Assembly: GCF_900046455.1 (NCBI RefSeq)
Contig: NZ_FCOT01000009.1
Coordinates: 1-64,000 of the forward strand
Length of the DNA stretch: 64,000 bases
Direction: 5' to 3'
DNA from: Cellulomonas timonensis
GTDB taxonomy: Bacteria; Actinomycetota; Actinomycetes; Actinomycetales; Cellulomonadaceae
Positions 54,501 through 62,796 of this stretch are shown piece by piece; positions within the stretch are counted from its first letter, which is position 1; every line of letters begins with the position of its first letter. The notes under the pieces were generated by a model, which did no database searches, had not been told where the DNA came from, and saw only the letters and a program-made list of their open reading frames with translations. Position numbers and translations under genes: made by a program.

Positions 54501-54649
54501 TCGTTGGTGGGGGCGGTGATCCGGAACCGCGCTTTTCTCCATCGATGTACTGTGGGCCCGCCAGATCGCTCCGCTCGGTCGTTCCGTGAGCCGCCCCGCT
54601 CTGGCACAGTGAGTCAGCGCCCGCATGGGCGGGTCGACGGGGAGGCACC

Positions 54650-55981
54650 GTGAGCAGCACCAGGCGCGCCGGCGGGGCGACGATGCACGACGTCGCCGAG
54701 CTGGCCGGCGTATCGATCAAGACCGTCTCGAACGTGGTCAACGGGTACCCCCACATTCGCCCGGCCACCCGCGCCAGGGTCGAGGACGCGATCGCCCGCC
54801 TCGGCTACCAGGTGAACATCTCCGCGCGGAACCTGCGCCAGGGCCGCACCGGGATGATCGGCCTGGCCGTGCCCGAGCTGAGCCTGCCGTACTTCGCCGA
54901 GCTCGCGGACTCCGTGATCCGCGCCGCCGAGGGCGCCGGGCTCACCGTGCTCATCGAGCAGACCGGCGCCGTGCGCGAGCGCGAGCTCGAGGTGCTGTCC
55001 GGCCAGCGCCGCCACCTCACCGACGGGCTGATCTTCTCCCCACTCGACCTGGGACCCGAGGACACCGACTCCTTCGCCGTCGACTTCCCGATGGTGCTGC
55101 TCGGCGAGCGCGTCTTCGGCGCCCCCGCCGATCACGTGACCATGAACAACGTCGAGGCGGCCCGGGCCGCGACCCAGCACCTCATCGACCTGGGCCGGCG
55201 GCGGATCGCCGTGATCGGCGCCCACGAGGGCGAGTCCATCGGCTCGGCGGCGCTGCGCGTGCGCGGCTACCGCGAGGCGCTCGAGGCCGCGGGGCTGCCG
55301 TTGGACCCCGCGCTGATCGGCGAGGCGGGGCTGTGGCACCGCTCGACGGGCGCCGAGGCGATGCACCGCATGCTCGACTCGGGCGTCGAGGTGGACGCCG
55401 TCTTCGCGTTCAACGACGCGCTGGCCCTCGGCGCCCTGCACGCGCTGCACGCACGCCGGGTGGCAGTGCCCGAGCAGATCGCCGTCATCGGCTTCGACGA
55501 CATCGACGACGCGGCGTACTCCTCGCCCACGCTGTCCACCGTGTCCCCGGGGCGTGAGGAGATCGCGCGCACTGCCGTCGAGCTGCTCGTCGCGCGGATC
55601 GCGGGCGGCAGCGGGGCGCTGCCCTACCAGCAGGTGGTGGCCGACTACTCGATCGTCGTGCGGGAGTCGACGGCGGGTGTGGGCGCCGCGCCGCTGGTCG
55701 CCGGGGTCTCCGGTTCCGGCGCCGCCCGAGCGGCCTCCAGCGCGTCGGGGCGGTGCTCCACGAGCCAGCCCGTGAGCAGCAGCGGCAGGCTCACCCCCAT
55801 CAGCGGCAGCAGCACCGTCGCCCAGGCCGCGACCACGGCAAGCGCGCAGAGCGTCACGAGCACCGCCGCCGACGTGGCGGGGGACAGCGCCGGGGCCAGC
55901 GCCACGAACCGCCAGGTGCGCGCCGCGCCCTCGCCGCGGCGCGCGGACGGCAGCAGGAACGCTAGCGAGACGGCGCCATAG
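54650..55981 (+). CDS. LacI-family regulator with run-on C-terminus overlapping yesL
   Basis: 443 aa, about 100 longer than normal. HTH: ATMHDVAELAGVSIKTVSNVVNGYPHI, with hinge GYQVNISARNLRQG; ligand domain ends PTLSTVSPGREEIARTAVELL and VVADYSIVVRES near residue 340, where LacI proteins usually stop. The remaining ~100 residues are Ser/Ala/Thr-rich and are the antisense of the convergent yesL gene (overlap 55645-55981). GTG start with GGGGAGG. Probably regulates the neighbouring GH43/CUT1 and GH27 genes. Confidence 0.88.
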   Translation: MSSTRRAGGATMHDVAELAGVSIKTVSNVVNGYPHIRPATRARVEDAIARLGYQVNISARNLRQGRTGMIGLAVPELSLPYFAELADSVIRAAEGAGLTVLIEQTGAVRERELEVLSGQRRHLTDGLIFSPLDLGPEDTDSFAVDFPMVLLGERVFGAPADHVTMNNVEAARAATQHLIDLGRRRIAVIGAHEGESIGSAALRVRGYREALEAAGLPLDPALIGEAGLWHRSTGAEAMHRMLDSGVEVDAVFAFNDALALGALHALHARRVAVPEQIAVIGFDDIDDAAYSSPTLSTVSPGREEIARTAVELLVARIAGGSGALPYQQVVADYSIVVRESTAGVGAAPLVAGVSGSGAARAASSASGRCSTSQPVSSSGRLTPISGSSTVAQAATTASAQSVTSTAADVAGDSAGASATNRQVRAAPSPRRADGSRNASETAP

Positions 55982-56418
55982 GCGGCGATGGCAGCCAGCC
56001 CGGCCCACAGGGCCACGGGCGCCCCGTCCCGGGCGCCGGACAGGATGAGCGCGTCGGCGGCCAGCATCACCGCGAGGGCCCAGAACGGGGCGCCGAGCAG
56101 GTTCATCCGGCGCCACGAGGCGCGGTAGGCCGACCAGAAGTCGTGCCACAGGCGCTCGGAGGGTGACCCCGACCGGATGCCCCCGAGCACGGCGCCCCCG
56201 GCGGCCAGCGCCGGGAAGGCTCCCAGCAGCACGCCGCCGAGCAGCGTGCCGGCCAGGATCAGCACGTTCACGCCCACCAGGTGGGCTGCCACCCGCAGGG
56301 CCGTCATCACGCGGCCGGTCCAGCCGAAGGCTGGCTCGTCCCGGGCGGCCAGGGCGCCAGCGGCGCCGCGGGCCGCAGGGCTCAGCACCCGGTCAGGGCT
56401 GTGCGGGGCGCTCGTCAC
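55645..56418 (-). CDS. YesL family (DUF624) membrane protein
   Basis: 257 aa, five or six membrane helices, DUF624. Pattern ALRVAAHLVGVNVLILAGTLLGGVLLGAFPA and DFWSAYRASWRRMNLLG are typical. YesL proteins occur in oligosaccharide-uptake operons; function unproven. GTG 56418 with GAGGAGG upstream. The last ~25 residues (Pro/Ala/Thr-rich) lie over the end of the LacI gene on the other strand. Last gene of the minus-strand SBP-permease-permease-GH43-yesL operon. Confidence 0.85.
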   Translation of the reverse strand: MTSAPHSPDRVLSPAARGAAGALAARDEPAFGWTGRVMTALRVAAHLVGVNVLILAGTLLGGVLLGAFPALAAGGAVLGGIRSGSPSERLWHDFWSAYRASWRRMNLLGAPFWALAVMLAADALILSGARDGAPVALWAGLAAIAAYGAVSLAFLLPSARRGEGAARTWRFVALAPALSPATSAAVLVTLCALAVVAAWATVLLPLMGVSLPLLLTGWLVEHRPDALEAARAAPEPETPATSGAAPTPAVDSRTTIE

Positions 56419-56444
56419 GGGACCTCCTCGTCTCGGCTCGCAGC

Positions 56445-57743
56445 CTACGCATCGGTGACGCGCGTGCCGAAAGCGGCCCGCCCGTCCGCCGTGAGGCCGG
56501 AGAACGACCAGGCGGCGCGTTCGCGGACGGCATCCCAGGACATGAACGCCACGGTGTCCAGCGCCGCCGACTCCCGTTGCCAGGTGAAGCGGCCTGGGCC
56601 GTGCTGGACGACATCGCGCAGATCGTCCTCGCCGACCCGCACGGTGCGGGGCCGGGCCACTTCGGCGGTGGGGCCGTCGAAGGACACGACCTCCCAGACG
56701 CCCAGCAGCGTCCGGGCGTCCGGCGCGAGCTCATGGGTCTCACGGTCGCCCGCCCACGGCTGCGGGGACACCACCGGCCACCGCCCGTGGGTCCACAGCA
56801 GGCGGCGCACCTGGGCCTCGTGTTGGTGGGGATGCGCGCCGTCGCGCACGTGGTGCACCAGGAGCTGCAGGTCCGCGCCGCCCACGGGGGAGGGGGTCGT
56901 CAGCACCGACGCGTGGCCGGGGGCCAGCCAGGTGCGGCCCCCGGTGAGCGCGTGGCTGGCCAGCAGGATCGCGGGGTCGGCGTCGTCGTCGGTGAGCGGG
57001 CGTCCGGCGTGGTCCCGGTAGGGGCCGGTGACTCGCTCGGCCACGCCGACGCGCAGGTGGTACGTGGAGAACAGTGAGTCGTAGGAGATGAGCATCGCGT
57101 GGCCGCCGCCGGGCCGGGGGAGCACGAAGGCCCCCTCGACGGCGCCCTCCACGGCTCGGGGGCGCCGGGCCAGGCATGTGCCGGGCCGGTGCCCGTCGGC
57201 GGGCTCGCCGCCCACGGCCAGGCCGGTGGCGGGGTCGAGCTCGATCACGTGGATGCCGCCGAAGAAGGACCCGTAGACCAGCCAGTGCCGGCCGTCGGCG
57301 TCGGCCACCGCGTTCGCGTCGATCGCGTTGGGGCCGTCCACGTCATGCAGGCTCGTCACCACGAGGCCGCGATCTGCCCACGGGCCGGTGGGGCTGGGCG
57401 CCACCGCCAGGCCGATGGCCGACGTGCGCGAGCCGAACGTCGAGGCGGACCAGTACATCCGCCACTCGTCGCCGACGCGCACCACCTCCGGCGCCCACAA
57501 CCCCCCGGCGCCGGACCAGGCCGCGCCCGCCTCCGGCACTCCGGGCAGCGCCCAGCCGTGGAACTCCCAGTCCACCAGGTCGCGGGAACGGCGCACCTGC
57601 ACCCCGGCCCGCACCGGCCCGTCCGCATAGGCGTCAGTGGAGAACAGGTAGTGGGTGCCGTCCGCATCCCGCACGGCCGTCGGGTCGTGGGCGTGGCGGG
57701 CCCCCCAGCCGCCGACGTCGGCCGGGTCGTCGATGCTGGTCAT
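56445..57743 (-). CDS. cytoplasmic GH43 glycosidase (arabinanase/arabinosidase-like)
   Basis: 432 aa, no signal peptide. Five-bladed propeller catalytic triad regions: base Asp in HAHDPTAVRDADGTHYLFSTD, pKa-modulating Asp in NAIDANAVADADG, acid Glu in VEGAFVLPRPGG. The C-terminal ~100 residues (from TLLGVWEVVSFDG) form an extra lipocalin/beta-domain seen in the arabinan-acting GH43 group. It probably trims imported arabino-oligosaccharides. It starts 1 nt past the permease stop, so it is coupled to the importer. Confidence 0.88.
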   Translation of the reverse strand: MTSIDDPADVGGWGARHAHDPTAVRDADGTHYLFSTDAYADGPVRAGVQVRRSRDLVDWEFHGWALPGVPEAGAAWSGAGGLWAPEVVRVGDEWRMYWSASTFGSRTSAIGLAVAPSPTGPWADRGLVVTSLHDVDGPNAIDANAVADADGRHWLVYGSFFGGIHVIELDPATGLAVGGEPADGHRPGTCLARRPRAVEGAVEGAFVLPRPGGGHAMLISYDSLFSTYHLRVGVAERVTGPYRDHAGRPLTDDDADPAILLASHALTGGRTWLAPGHASVLTTPSPVGGADLQLLVHHVRDGAHPHQHEAQVRRLLWTHGRWPVVSPQPWAGDRETHELAPDARTLLGVWEVVSFDGPTAEVARPRTVRVGEDDLRDVVQHGPGRFTWQRESAALDTVAFMSWDAVRERAAWSFSGLTADGRAAFGTRVTDA

Positions 57744-57744
57744 G

Positions 57745-58605
57745 TCAGCCCTTCGAGCCGGTGAGCGCCACGGACTCGATGATCTGGCGCTGGAAGATGA
57801 GGAACACCACGAGGATCGGCAGCAGCGCCACCACGGACGCCGCCATGATCAGCGGGTAGTCGCGCTGCGTCGCGTACTGGACGTTGAGGTTCGCGATGAC
57901 CACCTGCAGCGTCTGCCGCGACGGGGTGTTCAGGTAGATGATCGGCGCGAGGTAGTCGTTCCAGATCGTCATGAACCAGAGGATGAACTGGGCCGCGATG
58001 GCCGGGCGGATCATCGGCAGCACGATCACCCGGAAGATCTGCGGGTAGGACGCGCCGTCGATCTTCGCGGCCTCGATCATCGAGTCCGGCACTGAGGACA
58101 GGTACTGCCGCAGGAAGAAGATCATGATGATGTTGCCGAACAGGTAGGGCACGATCAGCGGCAGCAGGGTGTCCACCCAGCCCGCCTTCGAGAACATCAC
58201 GAACTGCGGGATCATCAGCGCCGGGAACGGCACCATGAGGCCGGCGAGCAGGCCCAGGAAGATGACGTTCTTCCCCGGCAGGTGCAGCTTCGCCAGCGCG
58301 AACGCCGCCAGCGACGACGTGATGGACCCGACGATCGTCACGCTCAGCGCCACGATCAGGCTGTTCCGGATGCCCGAGAGCACCGGGGCCTCGGTCCACA
58401 TCCGGGTGAAGGTCTCCCACTGCGGCGGGTCGGGGATCCACACCGGCGGCAGGGCGAAGACCTCGGCCTTCGTCTTGAGCGCCGTGGTCAGCATCCACAC
58501 CAGCGGGGCGATCATCACCAGCGCGCCCACGATCAGCAGGGCGAGCACCGCGGTGTTGACGAGGCGGTTCTGGGCCCGGGCGCCCAGGGGGTTCGTGCGG
58601 CTCAT
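57745..58605 (-). CDS. CUT1 sugar permease 2 (MalG/LacG-like)
   Basis: 286 aa, six membrane helices. EAA loop SVPDSMIEAAKIDGASYPQIFRVIVLPMI; C-terminus IFQRQIIESVALTGSKG is the usual MalG-type end. Works with the permease at 58621 (gap 15 nt). No ATPase gene in the operon. Confidence 0.93.
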   Translation of the reverse strand: MSRTNPLGARAQNRLVNTAVLALLIVGALVMIAPLVWMLTTALKTKAEVFALPPVWIPDPPQWETFTRMWTEAPVLSGIRNSLIVALSVTIVGSITSSLAAFALAKLHLPGKNVIFLGLLAGLMVPFPALMIPQFVMFSKAGWVDTLLPLIVPYLFGNIIMIFFLRQYLSSVPDSMIEAAKIDGASYPQIFRVIVLPMIRPAIAAQFILWFMTIWNDYLAPIIYLNTPSRQTLQVVIANLNVQYATQRDYPLIMAASVVALLPILVVFLIFQRQIIESVALTGSKG

Positions 58606-58620
58606 AGTCGTCTCCTGCCC

Positions 58621-59586
58621 TCAGTCGATCGAGAAGCTGTTGCGGCGGTTGAGCCGGAACTGGATGAGGGTGATGACGAAGACGAGCATCCCCAGCACCA
58701 GGGCCATCGCCGTCCCGTAGCCCATCTGCTGGTACTTGAACGCCTTCTGCCAGATGTAGAACACGATCGAGGCGGACGCGTACTCGGGGCCGCCCGTCGG
58801 GGTCATGATGTTGATCTCGGTGAAGATCTGGGACCCGGCGATGATGTTCGTGACGACGAGGAAGAACGTCACGGGCGCCACCATCGGCAGGGTGATCGAG
58901 CGGAACCGCTGCCAGGCGTTCGCGCCGTCGAGCGCCGCGGCCTCGAGCAGCGAGGCGGGCACGGACTGGATGGCCGCCAGGTACAGCAGCATCGAGTAGC
59001 CCAGGCCCTTCCAGATCGCCAGGATGATGATCGCGGGCTTGACCGTCGAGGTGTTCATCAGCCAGTTGGGGCCGTCGATGCCCACCATCCCGAGCACCTG
59101 GTTCACCAGGCCGAAGTCGCCGTTGTAGGCCCACTGCCACAGGATCGCGATCGCGGCGAGCGAGGAGATCACCGGGATGTAGTAGATGGTGCGCAGCGCG
59201 GTGCGGCCGGGGATCTTGCGGTTCAGCGCGATGGCGAGGCCCAGCGCGAGGGCCAGGCCGATCGGGATGCCGATCATGTAGAAGAACGTGTTGTACAGCG
59301 ACGTGCGGAAGTACTCGTCGCCCCACATGTTCACGAAGTTGTCGAGGCCGATGAACGTCATCGGGCCGAGGCCGTTCCAGCTGGTCAGCGACGCGTACAC
59401 CGAGAAGCCGATCGGGTACACGGTGAACACCAGGAAGCCGATCACCGGGGCGGCCACGAAGGCCAGCGCCCAGCGCTGCTCGACCCGGTGCAGGCGGCTG
59501 CCGGTCCGTCGCCGCACGGCGGGCTTCCGGGGCGGGGCGCCCGGCACGGTCTCCGGGGGTGTCGTGAGGCTCGCGCTCTGCGACAT
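58621..59586 (-). CDS. CUT1 sugar permease 1 (MalF/LacF-like)
   Basis: 321 aa. A basic N-terminal ~38 residues, then six helices from ALAFVAAPVIGFLVFTVYP. EAA loop VPASLLEAAALDGANAWQRFRSITLPMVAP. ATG 59586 is fixed by AAAGGA upstream; the long in-frame run further upstream is an artefact of the binding-protein gene. The hairpin 59607-59645 lies just ahead. Confidence 0.93.
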   Translation of the reverse strand: MSQSASLTTPPETVPGAPPRKPAVRRRTGSRLHRVEQRWALAFVAAPVIGFLVFTVYPIGFSVYASLTSWNGLGPMTFIGLDNFVNMWGDEYFRTSLYNTFFYMIGIPIGLALALGLAIALNRKIPGRTALRTIYYIPVISSLAAIAILWQWAYNGDFGLVNQVLGMVGIDGPNWLMNTSTVKPAIIILAIWKGLGYSMLLYLAAIQSVPASLLEAAALDGANAWQRFRSITLPMVAPVTFFLVVTNIIAGSQIFTEINIMTPTGGPEYASASIVFYIWQKAFKYQQMGYGTAMALVLGMLVFVITLIQFRLNRRNSFSID

Positions 59587-59606
59587 CTCGTGGTCCTTTC
59601 CGAGAG

Positions 59607-59645
59607 TCCCCGCCGCCCGGCAAGGGGGGCGCCGGGCGGCGGGGA
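59607..59645 (-). other. intra-operon stem-loop after CUT1 binding protein (minus strand)
   Basis: TCCCCGCCGCCCGGC pairs perfectly with GCCGGGCGGCGGGGA, 15 bp, around a 9-nt G-rich loop. It lies 15 nt past the binding-protein stop and 20 nt before the permease start. Confidence 0.8.
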
Positions 59646-59660
59646 CGGCGTGCGGAGCGG

Positions 59661-61007
59661 TTACTTGCCGGCTGCGGCCTGCTCGGCCTGCGCGATCGAC
59701 TGGTCGAGGAACGACTGCATCTTGGGCTGCGCCTCCTTGAGGTACGCGGCGGCGGTCTGCTTGCCGTCGAGCACCGGCTGGATGTTCGTCCACAGGTCGT
59801 CGTACCACTGGGCGCCGTAGGTCACGGCGGCGGGCATCGGGCGGCCGTAGTCCTGCACGATGTCCAGGAACTCCTGGCGGTTGGCGGGCTTGGTGGTGGC
59901 CTCGGCCGCCCAGGTGTCCGCCATGTCGATGAGGTTGGGGATCTGCACGCCGGCGTCCACGAGCGTCTTCTGCGCGGCCTCGTCCGCCGAGAGGTAGGTG
60001 ACGAGCTTGGCGGCGTCGGCGGGGTGCTTGCTGGTGTTGGAGACGCCGATGCCCAGGCTGCCGACCCAGGTGGCCGACTCGCCGGTGCTGCCCGCGGGGT
60101 AGGGGATCAGGTCCCAGTCGAAGTCGAGCTTCGCGTAGGTGCTGACGTCCCAGGGGCCGACGGGGAAGAAGCCGATCTCGCCGGCCATCCACCGCTGGTA
60201 GGTGTCGAGGGTCTGGGCCTGCTCGGCCGACGGGGTGACGCCGTGCACGTTCTGCAGGTCGGCGAACCACTGGAGCGCCTCGGCGAACTCGGGGGTGTCG
60301 ACGGTGACCTTGGTCTTGTCCTCGTTGGTCCAGTCGCCGCCGTTGCTCCAGACGAACGGCTGCAGGTTCCACTGGACGTTGAGGCCGGTGCCCCACTGGT
60401 CCAGCTCGCCGTCGCCGTTGGTGTCGAGCGTGAGCTTCTTGGCCACGTCGACGAACTCGTCGAGGGTGTACGGCTCGTCGACGCTGGGCAGCGGGATGCC
60501 CGCGGCCTCGAACATCGTCTTGTTGTAGCCGAAGGAGAACGGGCCGACGTCCTTGGGCAGGCCGTACAGCGCGCCCTGGCCCTGGACCTTGCCGTCGTAG
60601 CGGTAGGAGTCGACGCCGAACGTCCAGAGGTTGTCGAGGTCGACGCCGCTGGCCTCGACGTCGGCGGTGATGTCCTTGAGCACGCCGGAGTTCACGTAGG
60701 ACTGCAGGTTGGCCTGCTCGATGTAGAACACGTCGGGGACCTTGTTGCCCGCGACGGCGGCCTGGAGCTTGGTGGCGTACTGGTCGGCGTCGGTGACGAT
60801 GACCTCGACTGCGACGCCGGTGTCCTCGGTGAACTTGGCGATCGCGGCCTCATAGGCCTTCTTCTCGTCGGCGCCGCCGCGGAACATGAAGGTGAGCTTC
60901 TTCTCGCCGCTGTCGTCACCCGATCCGTCGCTGCCGCATGCGGTGAGCCCGAGCGTGCCGGCTAGTGCCGCGCACACCGACAAGGTCAGGAGCCTCGTCT
61001 TCTTCAT
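59661..61007 (-). CDS. CUT1 sugar-binding lipoprotein (arabino-oligosaccharide?)
   Basis: 448 aa. Lipobox LGLTACGSD (Cys24), Gly/Asp linker, then family-1 binding fold: [61 protein letters not shown] and [18 protein letters not shown] precedes ATG 61007. First gene of the minus-strand operon whose later genes encode GH43 and YesL, so the ligand is likely an arabinan- or galactan-derived oligomer. The promoter region carries a LacI-type palindrome at 61171. Confidence 0.92.
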   Translation of the reverse strand: MKKTRLLTLSVCAALAGTLGLTACGSDGSGDDSGEKKLTFMFRGGADEKKAYEAAIAKFTEDTGVAVEVIVTDADQYATKLQAAVAGNKVPDVFYIEQANLQSYVNSGVLKDITADVEASGVDLDNLWTFGVDSYRYDGKVQGQGALYGLPKDVGPFSFGYNKTMFEAAGIPLPSVDEPYTLDEFVDVAKKLTLDTNGDGELDQWGTGLNVQWNLQPFVWSNGGDWTNEDKTKVTVDTPEFAEALQWFADLQNVHGVTPSAEQAQTLDTYQRWMAGEIGFFPVGPWDVSTYAKLDFDWDLIPYPAGSTGESATWVGSLGIGVSNTSKHPADAAKLVTYLSADEAAQKTLVDAGVQIPNLIDMADTWAAEATTKPANRQEFLDIVQDYGRPMPAAVTYGAQWYDDLWTNIQPVLDGKQTAAAYLKEAQPKMQSFLDQSIAQAEQAAAGK

Positions 61008-61170
61008 CTGTGCCTGCCTCCCATGTCACGAAGCTGCTGCGAGGTCGTGGGGCGGCCCGTCAGGCGCGGTCCCGGGTGGGCGGCGATGCCCCGTCCGGGA
61101 GTGGTGCGCTGATGCGCCCACGGGGGTCGGGGGCGCAGGTGCGTCGGGTCGTCGTTGACCTCTCTGAGGT

Positions 61171-61192
61171 TGTTTTACAACGTTGCACAACA
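61171..61192 (-). promoter_or_regulatory. LacI-type operator of the CUT1/GH43 operon
   Basis: A 22-bp palindrome with core CAACGTTG and outer arms TGTT/AACA; 9 of 11 half-site positions are symmetrical. On the minus strand it covers TAAAAC, a possible -10 of the binding-protein promoter. It shares TACAACG with the site at 61328. Confidence 0.65.
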
Positions 61193-61296
61193 TGGCATGA
61201 CGGCGGCGGGATGGTCAAGCCACGATCGGGTAACAGTGACTGAAGCGGCGAATCCGGCGACGGCGTCACGTGCTGTGGCGGGGCGCCGATCGTCTG

Positions 61297-61345
61297 TTGA
61301 CTCCATCGGGCGGCATGGGCATGATGCCTCTACAACGATGTAGAG
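61297..61345 (+). promoter_or_regulatory. GH27 promoter with LacI-type operator at the start site
   Basis: TTGACT (61297-61302), 17-nt spacer, CATGAT (61320-61325). CTCTACAACGATGTAGAG (61328-61345) is an 18-bp palindrome with only the two central-flanking bases unpaired, lying over the expected +1. The regulator encoded at 54650 is the nearest candidate. Confidence 0.7.
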
Positions 61346-61389
61346 ACGCAGCCGATCAGCGACGACGCCGTCGGGAAGGGAGCCAATTG

Positions 61390-62730
61390 ATGCCCTCGAT
61401 CGCGCCGACCCCGCCGATGGGCTGGAACAGCTGGGACTGCTACGGCACTACAGTCACCGAGGCAGAAGTGCTGGCCAACGCCCGATTCATGGCCGAGCAT
61501 CTGCTCCCGACGGGCTGGGACACCGTGGTGGTGGACATCGCCTGGTACGACCCGACCGCCCGGGCCCACGGCTACAACGCCGATGCCCCGCACGCGCTCG
61601 ACGACCACGGCCGCCAAATTCCCGCCGAGAACCGCTTCCCCTCCGCCGCCGGCGGGCGGGGGTTCGGGCCGCTCGCCGCCGAGGTGCACCGGCTGGGACT
61701 GCGGTTCGGCGTGCACCTGCTGCGCGGCATCCCCCGGCTCGCCGTGCAGCGCGGCCTGCCGGTGCTCGGCACCTCCTGGTCCGCGCGCGACGCCGCCGAC
61801 CTGGACTCCACCTGCGCCTGGAACCCCGACAACCACGGCCTCGACCACGACCACCCCGCCGCCCAGGCCTACGTCGACGCCCAGGTGGCGCAGCTCGCGT
61901 CCTGGGGCGTCGACCTGCTCAAGGTCGACGACATGCTGGCCCCGTACCACCCGCGGGAGATCGAGGCCCTGGCGCGCGCCATCCGGCGCAGTGGACGCGA
62001 CATCGTGCTGTCGCTGTCACCCGGCACGGGCCTGTCCACCGCCCACGCCGCGCACCTCGCGGCCCACGCCCAGATGTGGCGGGTCTCTGACGACCTGTGG
62101 GACCGCTGGCCCGACGTGCACGCGCAATTCACCCGGATGGCGCGCTGGGCGCCGCATCAGCGCCCCGGCGCCTGGGCCGATGCGGACATGCTGCCGCTCG
62201 GGCGCATCGGCATCCGGGCCGAGCGCGGCGAGGACCGCCACAGCAGGCTCACGCCCGACGAGCAGCGCACGCTGCTGACGCTGTGGGTGATGTCCCGCTC
62301 CCCGCTGATGATGGGCGGAGACCTGCCCACTAGCGCCCCCGCCGTCATCGCGCTGCTGGCCAACCCGGCCGTCGGGCACGTGCTGCGGCACTCCACCGGC
62401 AATGGCGAGCTGCTTCGCGAACCGCTGGGCGACGCCGCCGACGCGGGCGAGCTCATCGTGTGGGGCGCGCGCTCGGCCGCCGACGACACCCGCTACACCG
62501 CCGTGTTCTGGACGGGCGACCGCGCGCGGACGTGCCGGGTCCCGCTGTCCTCCGTCCTCGGCCACCAAGCCGCCGCGAGCGCCTGGACCGCACGGGACCT
62601 GTGGGACGACGACGCCGGCCGCCTCGGTGTGGCCGCCCACGGCGACCTGATGCTCGACGTCCCGCCCCACGGCGTCCGCTGGCTCGCCCTGACACCCGGG
62701 CCGCCTCCGCCGCCGCCCGGCCTGCGCTAA
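61390..62730 (+). CDS. GH27-family glycosidase (alpha-galactosidase or beta-L-arabinopyranosidase)
   Basis: 446 aa, cytoplasmic. Opening PTPPMGWNSWDCYGTTVTE is GH27. Nucleophile Asp180 in LLKVDDML; acid/base Asp in RVSDDLWDRW (234/235). The substrate-binding 'DDCW' block of classical alpha-galactosidases reads VVVDIAWYDP here, losing one Asp. TIM barrel then a C-terminal beta domain ending with a Pro run. ATG 61390 has AAGGGAG upstream. It sits with GH51 and GH43 genes, so an arabinose-containing substrate is as likely as galactose. Confidence 0.88.
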   Translation: MPSIAPTPPMGWNSWDCYGTTVTEAEVLANARFMAEHLLPTGWDTVVVDIAWYDPTARAHGYNADAPHALDDHGRQIPAENRFPSAAGGRGFGPLAAEVHRLGLRFGVHLLRGIPRLAVQRGLPVLGTSWSARDAADLDSTCAWNPDNHGLDHDHPAAQAYVDAQVAQLASWGVDLLKVDDMLAPYHPREIEALARAIRRSGRDIVLSLSPGTGLSTAHAAHLAAHAQMWRVSDDLWDRWPDVHAQFTRMARWAPHQRPGAWADADMLPLGRIGIRAERGEDRHSRLTPDEQRTLLTLWVMSRSPLMMGGDLPTSAPAVIALLANPAVGHVLRHSTGNGELLREPLGDAADAGELIVWGARSAADDTRYTAVFWTGDRARTCRVPLSSVLGHQAAASAWTARDLWDDDAGRLGVAAHGDLMLDVPPHGVRWLALTPGPPPPPPGLR

Positions 62731-62796
62731 ACGACACCCACCCGCTGACCGACACCCCCGCTGACCTGCTCTCACCCCGTTGTCCAAGGAGGACGC

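Larger units (their letters stand above)
61008..61389. other. divergent promoter region between binding protein and GH27 genes
   Basis: 382 nt with no coding ORF supported. It holds two LacI-type palindromes (61171-61192 and 61328-61345), one facing each gene, and a good plus-strand promoter (61297-61325). Listed separately below. Confidence 0.7.

Noticed and set aside
58621-60396. 591-aa reading of the CUT1 permease including upstream frame
   Set aside because: The upstream part lies in the wrong frame of the binding-protein gene and crosses a hairpin; the permease starts at 59586 after AAAGGA.
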